Of a stretch of DNA of 64,000 bases, positions 1 through 7,843 are shown piece after piece. Made by a program: the position numbers and the translations under genes. Numbering within the stretch: position 1 is the first letter of the stretch; every line of letters begins with the position of its first letter. The notes beneath the pieces were generated by a model, which saw nothing but the letters and a program-made list of their open reading frames with translations, was not told the DNA's origin and did not search any database. This DNA is from Bacteroides intestinalis (GTDB lineage Bacteria; Bacteroidota; Bacteroidia; Bacteroidales; Bacteroidaceae), in assembly GCF_902364365.1 (NCBI RefSeq), contig NZ_CABJDN010000014.1:81202-145201 (forward strand), given 5' to 3'.

Positions 1-187
1 GTATTCATGCGAAATGGAATCCCTGTGATTATTTCTTTTTCTTCTACTTAGGGTGGAAAGAGAAGCTTCTCGTGCGATAGGATTGTCAAATTGACAAACG
101 GCAAAATAATTATATTACTAAAGTTTAATGGAGAAGTTCGAAGGAAAAGAATTTAATGAGTTTATCTATCAATTCAAATAAATACTC
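1..187. other. Left-edge non-coding stretch
   Basis: No complete gene is visible here. One plus-strand frame is open from base 1 to a TAG at 49-51 (17 residues) and could be the tail of a gene cut off by the window edge, but nothing in it is recognisable. The rest is AT-rich DNA leading into the promoter of the ATPase gene. Confidence 0.4.
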
Positions 188-195
188 TATTTTTG
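188..195 (+). promoter_or_regulatory. Bacteroidetes -7 promoter element (TATTTTTG) of the ATPase gene
   Basis: The octamer matches the Bacteroidetes -7 consensus TAnnTTTG and lies 27 bases before the ATG at 223, a usual distance for this group. No exact TTTG -33 box sits at the 19-21 base spacing, so the promoter is plausible rather than certain. Confidence 0.4.
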
Positions 196-222
196 TTGTG
201 TTCAATGATTTGATGAAGACTT

Positions 223-1530
223 ATGAGTAATTACAGATATACATTATCCGATTATCATGCGATTAAAGAAGCAGATATTGCTATTAATGGCATAACTGTG
301 CTTGCCGGAGAAAATGGATGTGGAAAAAGTACACTGTCCCGTTGGCTTTATTATTTGATTAATGGTTTTAACGGGTTTGATGAGTTTGCTTATAACGACT
401 TGTTGAAGCAGATACAAGATTGCTTGCGTAAACCGGATCGAGTGCGTAGGGATATAGTGAATCGAGGAGATGAGAATATTAATGTTACCTATAGCCGCTT
501 GCTGGAGACCAGAGTTGTATATGGTGATATTGAAAGTCTTTTTCATGAGAGTTTGGATGTGTTAGCCTCTTTCCGGAAAGAGTTAGTAAGTTATATGAAT
601 AGTGGTGACGAGGGGAATAAAAATCGAATTCTGACATATCTTGCTATACCGTTGGATGGAGGTATTACTTTGGATGGTTACTGTGATGACTTGGAGAATG
701 ATGTTACAGCTGCATACGTCAATGTTTTAGATGACTTAAAGATGCATCCGGTTGGGAGATTACAAGGGTATATCTATGAATATCTGATTGAAGAAGGAAT
801 CTTTGATCCTCCTGCTTCTATTCAGTTATATGAAGACCAGATTCCTCTTTTGGCAGAACGGTGTTTCAGTATGCCTTATATGTTGCATAGAGCAATATAT
901 ATTGATACTCCTATGGCATTAGCAGCAGAAGGATCAGAGTTAAATCATTGGAAAGAGTTGGCGAATATGATGCTTAGCTCTACAGGAACTAATATACCGG
1001 AGCGGAATAGACTTCTTTTAGCCCGGATAATGCGTTCCATTAATGGTAAGATTTCAGTGGATAAGGGATGGTTTAAGAATGAAGAACTGCATTATCATCG
1101 TGCTGACGGACTGGATATCACGCTTGCATCTACAGCCACCGGAATCAAGTCATTCGCTTACTTGCAACGTTTGCTTGAAAATGGATACTTGAATGAAGAG
1201 TCTCTTTTACTTATTGATGAACCTGAGGCGCATCTTCATCCTCAATGGATTGTAGAATTTGCTCGTTTACTGGTATTGCTTCATAAACAAGTGGGACTCA
1301 AAATAATGGTTGCAAGCCATAATCCTGATATGGTATCTGCTATTCAGTCAATAGCTCGTAAAGAGGGCGTATTGCAGAATACCTGTTTCTATCAAGCAGA
1401 GAGAGCTTCAGAAGATTCCATGCAGTATGTCTATAAGAACTTAGGCAGCGATATAAGTGAAATCTTTAAGTCATTTAATATTGCTATTTCACGCATACAG
1501 GATTATGGTTCAACTGGTTTGTCAGAATGA
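223..1530 (+). CDS. AAA/ABC-type ATPase (AAA15/OLD-like), first gene of a two-gene module
   Basis: A 435-residue soluble ATPase. The Walker A motif GENGCGKST is at residues 29-37, an ABC-signature-like stretch is near residue 305, the Walker B IDEPEAHLHP is near residues 330-340 and a switch histidine (ASHNPD) is near 366. This order, with a long helical insertion between the two nucleotide motifs, is that of the SMC/OLD/AAA15 ATPases found in anti-phage and toxin-like systems. There is no signal peptide or membrane segment, so it should act in the cytoplasm. The next gene starts inside its 3' end, implying translational coupling and probably a complex. It lacks a C-terminal Toprim domain, so it is not a complete OLD nuclease. 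The ATPase assignment is strong; the defence role is inferred from architecture only. Confidence 0.85.
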   Translation: MSNYRYTLSDYHAIKEADIAINGITVLAGENGCGKSTLSRWLYYLINGFNGFDEFAYNDLLKQIQDCLRKPDRVRRDIVNRGDENINVTYSRLLETRVVYGDIESLFHESLDVLASFRKELVSYMNSGDEGNKNRILTYLAIPLDGGITLDGYCDDLENDVTAAYVNVLDDLKMHPVGRLQGYIYEYLIEEGIFDPPASIQLYEDQIPLLAERCFSMPYMLHRAIYIDTPMALAAEGSELNHWKELANMMLSSTGTNIPERNRLLLARIMRSINGKISVDKGWFKNEELHYHRADGLDITLASTATGIKSFAYLQRLLENGYLNEESLLLIDEPEAHLHPQWIVEFARLLVLLHKQVGLKIMVASHNPDMVSAIQSIARKEGVLQNTCFYQAERASEDSMQYVYKNLGSDISEIFKSFNIAISRIQDYGSTGLSE

Positions 1531-2293
1531 TATTATAGTCAGCCACCCTTTTGCTTGTCATTGTCAAGCCACTTTAGACGATGTTGCTGCAAAAGATTAT
1601 CAGAGAACGGGATGGTTCGATCCACGTATCACTTGCCTTTCATTGGATGATTATGAGGCTAAAGTACTTAAAGGGAATAATGACTGTACAATGGATGCTG
1701 CCATTGGAATAGGTAATTATGCGAATAATCGTGTTACTACTTCCCGGTTGATGCTGGTAGAGTTGAGAATGGGGTATGATAATGTAGATAATTTAAGTGC
1801 ATCTTCATTGGAAAATAAGATAAACCATTCTGAAAATCTATTATCGGGCCATTATATAGACAAGAATAACTACTTTATCTTTAGAGACGGAGTGGCGGCT
1901 CAGGCTAAAAGCTGGGCTGAGCGAAAAAAGAAAGAAGGAGGAGTATGTCATGTATGGGTTGTCTTGTCTGTAGATGAGTTTAATCACCTGATTCAGTTTG
2001 TAGAAGATATGCCTTATGTACCAAAGAATGATTTAGCGCAGATAAGCAAAAGGCTGACAGATTGTATCCTTAATAAGGATTGGGGTGGTTTATGTAAAGA
2101 AACGGACTACTGGCGAGAAAAGGCACTTTACTACAAATATAGATATGAATTGGCTGAGTTTGAAGCTATTCGTACTTTGTTGTTAGATACATGGTATGCT
2201 ATTGAACTCGATCAACTGGGTTTAAATCTACTGTCGGATGATTACTGCTTTTTATGTATAGTCAAGGAAGATCTTTCTTGTTTGAATTCTTAG
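1505..2293 (+). CDS. Small partner of the ATPase; possible PD-(D/E)xK-like nuclease
   Basis: I take the ATG at 1505, giving 262 residues and a 26-base overlap with the ATPase gene; an in-frame ATG at 1457 would add 16 residues and overlap more. I do not recognise a named family. From the 1505 start, Asp64 (in MDAAI) is followed about 20 residues later by a predicted hydrophobic strand ending in the charged pair Glu86-x-Arg88 (LVELRM), which resembles the D...ExK core of PD-(D/E)xK nucleases with Arg in place of Lys; a helical stretch follows. The C-terminal half is charged and aromatic-rich. Position and overlap suggest it is the effector or adaptor of the ATPase. It could equally be a non-enzymatic partner. 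Confidence 0.7.
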   Translation: MVQLVCQNDIIVSHPFACHCQATLDDVAAKDYQRTGWFDPRITCLSLDDYEAKVLKGNNDCTMDAAIGIGNYANNRVTTSRLMLVELRMGYDNVDNLSASSLENKINHSENLLSGHYIDKNNYFIFRDGVAAQAKSWAERKKKEGGVCHVWVVLSVDEFNHLIQFVEDMPYVPKNDLAQISKRLTDCILNKDWGGLCKETDYWREKALYYKYRYELAEFEAIRTLLLDTWYAIELDQLGLNLLSDDYCFLCIVKEDLSCLNS

Positions 2294-2313
2294 TAATGAT
2301 AATAAGCTTATTT

Positions 2314-2358
2314 TTCCGGTAATCAACTGAAACTACTAAATTCGGTTGATTACCGGAA
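2314..2358. terminator. Hairpin terminator between converging genes
   Basis: Perfect 14-base inverted repeat (2314-2327 with 2345-2358) around a 17-base loop, lying between the stop of the ATPase partner (plus) and the stop of the last gene of the ribose locus (minus). The plus-strand side is followed by a T-rich stretch, so it serves the plus gene best; it may act on both. Confidence 0.75.
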
Positions 2359-2365
2359 TTACTTC

Positions 2366-3511
2366 TTATTTACTCTTTACTACCTTACTTTTCCAGATAT
2401 GGTACGTCCACTCCGCATGGCTGCTGCCCGAAGGTTGTACATCGGGGGTTGCCTTGCTGACCGTAAAGTAGAATTCCGGTTCTTCCCAGTCTTGCAGGTG
2501 GCCGAAATTATCCCTCAGCAAAGTGGCATTGTGGTTTCTCGGATAGCCGGTATCATCCGGGGTGATCCGGTAAATCGGTGTCCAGTTACCTCTTTGATTG
2601 GTGAAGTCCGAAAGGTTCATGTAGTCTATTTCCAATGAAGAATTCAGGTAATTGGGATAATCACTGGGCATAGGCTGTACCGGGCGTATCATGACGATTT
2701 TATCCGCATCCTTGTCAATTGCAAATTCCGAGTTACAGGTATAATCCCTTGACTGGTTGTCAATGGCCTTTAAACCTGTCTGTACAATTGTTTGCGGGGT
2801 ACTGACGGAATATGTATCCATATTACTGAAATCCGCTTCGGCCCAGACGATGCGTGTACCCCCGATATCACCTACGGTATATGTCAGCAGTAGCTTACCT
2901 TTTCCATCCAGAGATACGACAGAAGGCTGGCCTACTCCCCATGACTTACCGCCGCCACCTATTTCCTGGTCACCTTCGCTCGACCATGTTTTCTTCACAA
3001 TCTGCTGCGGATACTTCACCCAGCTATCTGCATCAAGGTCGTTGCTGAACGCGACACCGATTTCATTGTAATATACCCCGTACATATTACTCAGGAAGAA
3101 CATGGCATACTTGTAGGTAGTATTCTTCCAAGTGAAGCTACCTTCGATAACAGAAGGGTCACAGGTATGGTGATCGTCCCATGAACCTGATACACCAGGC
3201 TGCAATACACTTTTGGCAGCAGTCTGTGTTCCGTCCGGATTGATCTTGATATGGAAGATATTATCGACCATGATCAGGTTTTCCGGATTGCCGCAGAAGT
3301 ATAGGTGAACTGTCCCATCAGCTTGTTTCAAGGCACTTGGGCAGTAAGAATACTTGCTTTGGCCTTGGAAGCCGAATACGAATTCCGGTTTTGTGATGGT
3401 TACGGTAGGTGTAGGTGTTGGCGGGTCTATCGGAGGGGTTTCTCCGGGGGCGGTGTCCGAGCAAGAACACATGAGCCATAAACTTATGAGCCCCAATAGA
3501 TATTTAGTCAT
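2366..3511 (-). CDS. Beta-propeller glycosidase-like lipoprotein (second copy)
   Basis: A 381-residue lipoprotein: signal peptide ending in a lipobox at about Cys17, then a Pro/Thr-rich linker (about residues 23-37), then repeated beta-rich blades of the GH43/GH32-type five-bladed propeller. It shares a run of landmarks with the protein at 5775-6809: a Y-x-Y-x-PS start of blade one, a W-D-x-x-H-x-CDPxV block, SWGVGQ and G-[YF]-PRNHN. The two are therefore paralogues within one operon. As the last gene of the ribose/nucleoside operon it probably sits on the cell surface and either cleaves or binds a riboside-bearing glycan. The catalytic residues are not obvious to me, so the enzymatic activity is inferred. 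Confidence 0.7.
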   Translation of the reverse strand: MTKYLLGLISLWLMCSCSDTAPGETPPIDPPTPTPTVTITKPEFVFGFQGQSKYSYCPSALKQADGTVHLYFCGNPENLIMVDNIFHIKINPDGTQTAAKSVLQPGVSGSWDDHHTCDPSVIEGSFTWKNTTYKYAMFFLSNMYGVYYNEIGVAFSNDLDADSWVKYPQQIVKKTWSSEGDQEIGGGGKSWGVGQPSVVSLDGKGKLLLTYTVGDIGGTRIVWAEADFSNMDTYSVSTPQTIVQTGLKAIDNQSRDYTCNSEFAIDKDADKIVMIRPVQPMPSDYPNYLNSSLEIDYMNLSDFTNQRGNWTPIYRITPDDTGYPRNHNATLLRDNFGHLQDWEEPEFYFTVSKATPDVQPSGSSHAEWTYHIWKSKVVKSK

Positions 3512-3519
3512 AATGCTTA

Positions 3520-4569
3520 TTATTTATTGAAGTGAGCCGGTTGCTTGGTCAGTAACTGGATGAAATGTTGTTTGATATTCTCAGCCTGAATGGAATCTAC
3601 TGTCAGGTAGTAACGGTTTCCTGCGGCATCGGGAGTAAATTCAGTAGCACCTTGGTCCGTTACGTTTATTTTACCTGCCGGAGAAACATTGAAATAGGAC
3701 GGACCTTCAACAGAATACAATACGGAAGTCAGGTCCCATGTAGGACGGTCGTAAGGCATTTGCTGGTAGCTTTTATATGCTTCTACCATTGGGTGCATAG
3801 GAGCCCATCCGAAATCGTTTTCAATGCTGCTGCCGGGATAGTTGATGGCGATACCTACTTCGAAAGGAGAGGTCACCAGTGTGGTAGGCCATTCGGAGAA
3901 TATCTTCTTTGCCGCTGGAATGTCTTTCACTACGTTATATTCAAACAGGTTGGGATTGTTAAAGCATCCTGCCATGGTACACAGCAGTTTTACTTTTTGG
4001 GCAACAAGTTCTTTTCCGGTCAGCGGAGATACATCGTCAGCCGGAGTATCCAACAGGCGTGCAAGGTTCGTGGAGAAACCTACGGAGATGATGGTAACGG
4101 AACTGTCCGGTTGCTGTGCCAATAGCTTACGATAGAGGGCAGGTGCTTCCGGCAGTTGGTTATAGTCACCTTTCAGTGAGCGCTTGAAAGCCGGTTCACC
4201 GTTATCCTTCTGGATGAGGCATACGGCTTTGGCATAGTTTGTAGCATCGTTCTCACAGTCGGCTCCGTTGTGTATGATTCCGATAGGGATTTGAGGATAG
4301 CCATACCAGGTATTCATGATGTCGGTGTATTCGGCCGGATAGGTTCCTTCTTTGTTGATGGCGATGCCTAATAAGTCGATATCTCCTGCGTCCAGATACT
4401 TGTAAAGCATATCCAGTGCCAGTGCATCGTCCACGTCGTTACCTATATCCGTTTCCAGAATAATTTTGGGTACATTCGGAGTGATTTCCGCAGTTTGTTG
4501 TTTCTTGGAAGTGCAGCTTGATAGAGCCAATACTAACAAGCCAATCAAATAAAGTTTGCTCTTTCTCAT
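3520..4569 (-). CDS. Nucleoside hydrolase (inosine-uridine preferring type), lipoprotein
   Basis: 349 residues. A lipobox cysteine at position 19 (LALSSC) predicts export and anchoring to a membrane. Residues 40-48 (ETDIGNDVDD) match the N-terminal calcium-binding signature of nucleoside hydrolases, with Asp41, Asp45, Asp47 and Asp48. The family cleaves the N-glycosidic bond of ribonucleosides to free base and ribose. The length fits the family plus a signal peptide. It lies 18 bases from the preceding gene and 8 bases from the next, inside the ribose operon, which fits extracytoplasmic release of ribose before uptake by the linked permease. Family assignment is firm; nucleoside preference cannot be read from sequence. 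Confidence 0.85.
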   Translation of the reverse strand: MRKSKLYLIGLLVLALSSCTSKKQQTAEITPNVPKIILETDIGNDVDDALALDMLYKYLDAGDIDLLGIAINKEGTYPAEYTDIMNTWYGYPQIPIGIIHNGADCENDATNYAKAVCLIQKDNGEPAFKRSLKGDYNQLPEAPALYRKLLAQQPDSSVTIISVGFSTNLARLLDTPADDVSPLTGKELVAQKVKLLCTMAGCFNNPNLFEYNVVKDIPAAKKIFSEWPTTLVTSPFEVGIAINYPGSSIENDFGWAPMHPMVEAYKSYQQMPYDRPTWDLTSVLYSVEGPSYFNVSPAGKINVTDQGATEFTPDAAGNRYYLTVDSIQAENIKQHFIQLLTKQPAHFNK

Positions 4570-4587
4570 GACGGTATATTAAAAAAA

Positions 4588-5778
4588 TTAGTGACTGGGT
4601 GAAATGGATATATAGAGTTCGGGAATCACCTGTTGGAGTGCTTTCTCGTTCTCTTCAAGGTCCGGACGATAGTAAATCTCTTTATCGGAGGACTTATCGG
4701 TGTATGAAAACTGGAATCGTCCGTCGTCTCTTATCTCATCAAGGTTACAGCGGCGCAGTTCGTTTGCTACAATGCGGTCGCCTTTGTTGCTTTTCCCTTC
4801 TTTGACGAGGCGGTATTCTCCGGTGGGAGTACAAATGATCTCCCTTTTTGTTGCTTTCAGCCAGATGGCACTCTCCCATACGTGGAATGGACAGGGGTAG
4901 CGGTTGAGGTTTATATCAACCGGATAGTCGGCATTCATGGCACGGAGGAAGTCATATTGCAGTTTCTGGGTGAAAGAAAAATCAAGATACCGTTGCAATT
5001 TGGGATTCATCTTTCGGATAAAATCCATATCGGGTAGTTTCCAATAGGTATTGTTACAGTCTTTTACGAAGCCTCCGTCTTTGCCTGCACATGGATAGAT
5101 GGCTACGGGTAAATCTGATTTCAATATTCTGTTGAAAGCGGACACGTCCAGTGCTACATTCCACTCACCGCCCGGAATAGCATTTGCCCCGGCATCGCTT
5201 CCCAATTCATGGTTCTTGCTTGCTGTCCCGGCACTCAGATGAATTTTGTGTATCTTCTGTTTCATCAGCTTGGGGGCACGGTTGTAGGCAACTGCCAGTA
5301 TTCTTGCCGAACCGAATGACAATACTTCTACGGGTTCTTTGCTCTTTTTCAGAACTTCCAGCAGTATATCGATTGCTTCCTGCTCATAGCCTGGCAGATA
5401 CTCCATCCGGTCTTCTTCTGATTTCATCATGGATAGCGGACCAATGCCATAAGGTATCCTTTTGTTGAAGATATAACTTAATTGTTCCACAGGGATAATT
5501 CCGGCTTCCCTCGGACCACGCGGGTCTTTCCACAGGGTAGGATGGTCGGCGGTATCTTTCCTGAATGCGTCTGTGATGTCCAATAAGACGGCTTTCAGGT
5601 CTACATCGGGCAGTCCGAAGCCCATAATGAGGTCCATGTTATCTCCCGGGTCCTGATACGGATGATACAAGTCGGTGATTACCACTACGGGAATCTTTTT
5701 GTATTGCCCTGATGCCTTCCCACAGGGGAAGGCAAGAATAAGAGCAATGCATACTATTTGCAGGATTGTTTTATTCAT
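4588..5778 (-). CDS. Divergent nucleoside-hydrolase-like secreted protein
   Basis: 396 residues with an N-terminal signal peptide (cleavage near residue 24) and no lipobox I can support. The first strand carries ITDLYHPYQDPGDNMD (residues 35-49): aspartates at 36, 43, 46 and 49 recall the nucleoside hydrolase metal site but with an insertion separating the first from the others. The rest follows a Rossmann-like alternation, including a VEVLSFG strand. Its start codon overlaps the stop of the preceding gene by four bases (ATGA), so the two are translationally coupled. It probably hydrolyses ribosides that the canonical enzyme next door does not, or has lost activity. Fold assignment moderate, activity inferred. 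Confidence 0.65.
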   Translation of the reverse strand: MNKTILQIVCIALILAFPCGKASGQYKKIPVVVITDLYHPYQDPGDNMDLIMGFGLPDVDLKAVLLDITDAFRKDTADHPTLWKDPRGPREAGIIPVEQLSYIFNKRIPYGIGPLSMMKSEEDRMEYLPGYEQEAIDILLEVLKKSKEPVEVLSFGSARILAVAYNRAPKLMKQKIHKIHLSAGTASKNHELGSDAGANAIPGGEWNVALDVSAFNRILKSDLPVAIYPCAGKDGGFVKDCNNTYWKLPDMDFIRKMNPKLQRYLDFSFTQKLQYDFLRAMNADYPVDINLNRYPCPFHVWESAIWLKATKREIICTPTGEYRLVKEGKSNKGDRIVANELRRCNLDEIRDDGRFQFSYTDKSSDKEIYYRPDLEENEKALQQVIPELYISISPSH

Positions 5779-6809
5779 TTGAAATAGTTTTTGAGATTAA
5801 ACGTAGCCGAATACAGGTCGTATGACCATAGCCAGTTTTCGCCTGTCATGGCGGGAGTGAAGTACATCACCAGTTCATCGTCATTAAGCATGTAACCTTT
5901 CGTATCCGTCAGGATACCCGGATTGTGATTTCTTGGGAATCCTGTTTCTTCCGGTCCTGCATGGCCTATTTCAATCCATCCGTCTTCTTCGGTGAAGAAA
6001 CCTTCTGTTCTTGGTTTGTATGCCAGTCGGCAGACATCTCCTACCCAAGTCGGTATCTCTTTGATGGGGGACACACGGGTTTCCGAAACCATATATATAT
6101 TCTTGTCGGACATGGCAGGATAGCTATTGGCGCTCAGGAAAGGAATCGCTTTCTCTTCACCCAATATGATATTATCCAGATCATTCAATTTTATTTCGCG
6201 CATACAGAAAGGTCCGTTCTCCGTAGTCGAATGATAGAATAATTGTATGGTCGTAGAGTCTTTGACGATTGTTGTACTTTGCCCCACACCCCATTTGGTG
6301 GTATCTTCGTAAGCTACCAGCGGATTCCGGTCGAACTTGATATACGGGCCTTCGATGTTCTTGGAAATGGCCAGTCCTATCTGGTTGTGGTTACAGTCCC
6401 AGCGGTCTACGCCCAGGTAGGTCATAATCCAGTTGTAAGTTTCTCCTTTATAGGTCGTTTTAAACTCACGTACGTCCGGGTCGCAGATGTGGCAGTTATC
6501 CCAGCCTGTCTCGGAAGGTTCGATGATCTGTGTGCCGGGTTGCCATACATAGCCTTTTTCCGTGGGGATTCCTTTGTATAGATAAACATAGTCCACAATC
6601 TTGAACGGGTCACGATTCTCACATACAAAGCCGTACCGGATGCCGTACTGGTCTTCTATGATACTCGGAGCATAGTTATAATGCCCGGCACCGCCGCTGA
6701 ATTCATACCGGATTTGCGGTGTGAGTGTCTTCGGTTCATTGCCGTCATTGCCCTTGCAACCCAAGAGTGTGAGCAAGGCAAGGTATATATAGGTCTTATA
6801 GCTGTTCAT
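5775..6809 (-). CDS. Beta-propeller glycosidase-like lipoprotein (first copy)
   Basis: 344 residues; lipobox near Cys18 (LTLLGC). The body is beta-rich with propeller-blade repeats of the GH43/GH32/GH68 superfamily kind: YNYAPS near the start, W-D-N-C-H-I-CDPDV, KWGVGQS and GFPRNHN. These landmarks recur in the same order in the protein at 2366-3511, so the operon holds two diverged copies. Probably surface-exposed, cleaving or gripping the glycone of a nucleoside or ribose conjugate. It is coupled by a four-base overlap to the following nucleoside-hydrolase-like gene, which hints at consecutive action on one substrate. Specific reaction unknown. Confidence 0.7.
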   Translation of the reverse strand: MNSYKTYIYLALLTLLGCKGNDGNEPKTLTPQIRYEFSGGAGHYNYAPSIIEDQYGIRYGFVCENRDPFKIVDYVYLYKGIPTEKGYVWQPGTQIIEPSETGWDNCHICDPDVREFKTTYKGETYNWIMTYLGVDRWDCNHNQIGLAISKNIEGPYIKFDRNPLVAYEDTTKWGVGQSTTIVKDSTTIQLFYHSTTENGPFCMREIKLNDLDNIILGEEKAIPFLSANSYPAMSDKNIYMVSETRVSPIKEIPTWVGDVCRLAYKPRTEGFFTEEDGWIEIGHAGPEETGFPRNHNPGILTDTKGYMLNDDELVMYFTPAMTGENWLWSYDLYSATFNLKNYFK

Positions 6810-6839
6810 CTCCTTAGATTTAGTTCGTTAATAATAAAA

Positions 6840-7826
6840 TCAATCCTCGACTAGTATGTTTTTGACAGGCCGGATCATGGCTGCACGTGCTTTTTGTCCG
6901 TCGCCCCAACCCCATGTGTCGCGGTAACCACCGGAGTCTCCCAATGACATGCCGCCGTGGGTAGGACTTAATGAATTTCCGCTACGAACGGCGCAGAGCC
7001 AGGTGCGGTCCATCATTCCGGTTTCATTTCTCCAACCGCTTTGGGGCAGGAAGAGGCAGCCGAGTTGCTTCAGATTATCTTTAGTGGCACGTTTGGCAGT
7101 AGCCTCGTCAACACCGATAATGATACCGTCGGTCTTAAATCCGGTCTGGGATGCTGTAACCCATGTTGCTCCTTTTTCCCAGAGAGCTGCCATCTCTTCC
7201 GTGGTAGGCACACGCCAGCCTTCGGGAGAAGGGTCGTTTTCGGTAGTCCAGTTGGTGCCGTCGTTTGTATAGCTGGAAGGCCAGTTAGCCGGTGCCGGAT
7301 CGTCCTGCGGGCCAGCCGGATAACCTACTTTGCGGTTGAACTGATACAGTTGTCCTATATCATCGGGAGAGGCTGCGAAAGTTCCCGGAGTGCCTACATT
7401 CTTGGTAGACCATATAAGGCCGTTTATCAGCACTTCGTCTTCACCCAGTACCATTGTCTCCTGCAATACCTTTGACTTTAATATCCGGGTACCGGAGCTT
7501 ACTTCAACGATGACCGAACGGTTCTTTACAAAAGAGGTGGTCGGCTTTACAGTAACGGTGATTACTTTTCTGCCGCTTCCTGACGTTTCACTCAGTGTGC
7601 ACCAGCCCTGGGCTGAGCTATTGGAATTGGTCAGTTCGGCTGTCCACGACTCATTGCCGTTGACCGTCAGTTCATAAGTTCCGCCATCAGCGCTTACAGG
7701 TATGGCTACCGGGAATATGGCGAACTCATTGGGATTGCTTTCGATGACATAATCGGAATCGTTTCCGCATCCCCATAACGTCAGCAGTATAATGACTGCT
7801 CCTATTAAGTATTTTGTATTGATCAT
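6840..7826 (-). CDS. BACON plus FISUMP-domain lipoprotein, probable surface binding protein
   Basis: 328 residues with a lipobox at Cys20. About residues 28-122 form a BACON-type immunoglobulin-like domain (W-T-A-E-L, then a G-S-G-turn, V-x-V-x-x-S and a final strand). Residues about 130-328 carry the Fibrobacter-succinogenes paralogous (FISUMP) pattern: G-L-I-W-S-T-K-N-V, then GWRVPTTEEM and later a GW-R and a W-x-A-x-R strand. Such genes directly after susD usually encode a surface glycan-binding protein that works with SusC/SusD. Here it lies 17 bases downstream of the SusD gene in the ribose operon, so a role in capturing ribosides is the natural inference. No enzymatic motif is visible. 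Confidence 0.75.
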   Translation of the reverse strand: MINTKYLIGAVIILLTLWGCGNDSDYVIESNPNEFAIFPVAIPVSADGGTYELTVNGNESWTAELTNSNSSAQGWCTLSETSGSGRKVITVTVKPTTSFVKNRSVIVEVSSGTRILKSKVLQETMVLGEDEVLINGLIWSTKNVGTPGTFAASPDDIGQLYQFNRKVGYPAGPQDDPAPANWPSSYTNDGTNWTTENDPSPEGWRVPTTEEMAALWEKGATWVTASQTGFKTDGIIIGVDEATAKRATKDNLKQLGCLFLPQSGWRNETGMMDRTWLCAVRSGNSLSPTHGGMSLGDSGGYRDTWGWGDGQKARAAMIRPVKNILVED

Positions 7827-7843
7827 AGCTCAAATGTCTTCAA

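Noticed and set aside
244..546. Minus-strand open frame inside the ATPase gene
   Set aside because: It lies opposite the Walker A region of a well-supported gene, and its residue composition is that of a reverse-complement shadow.
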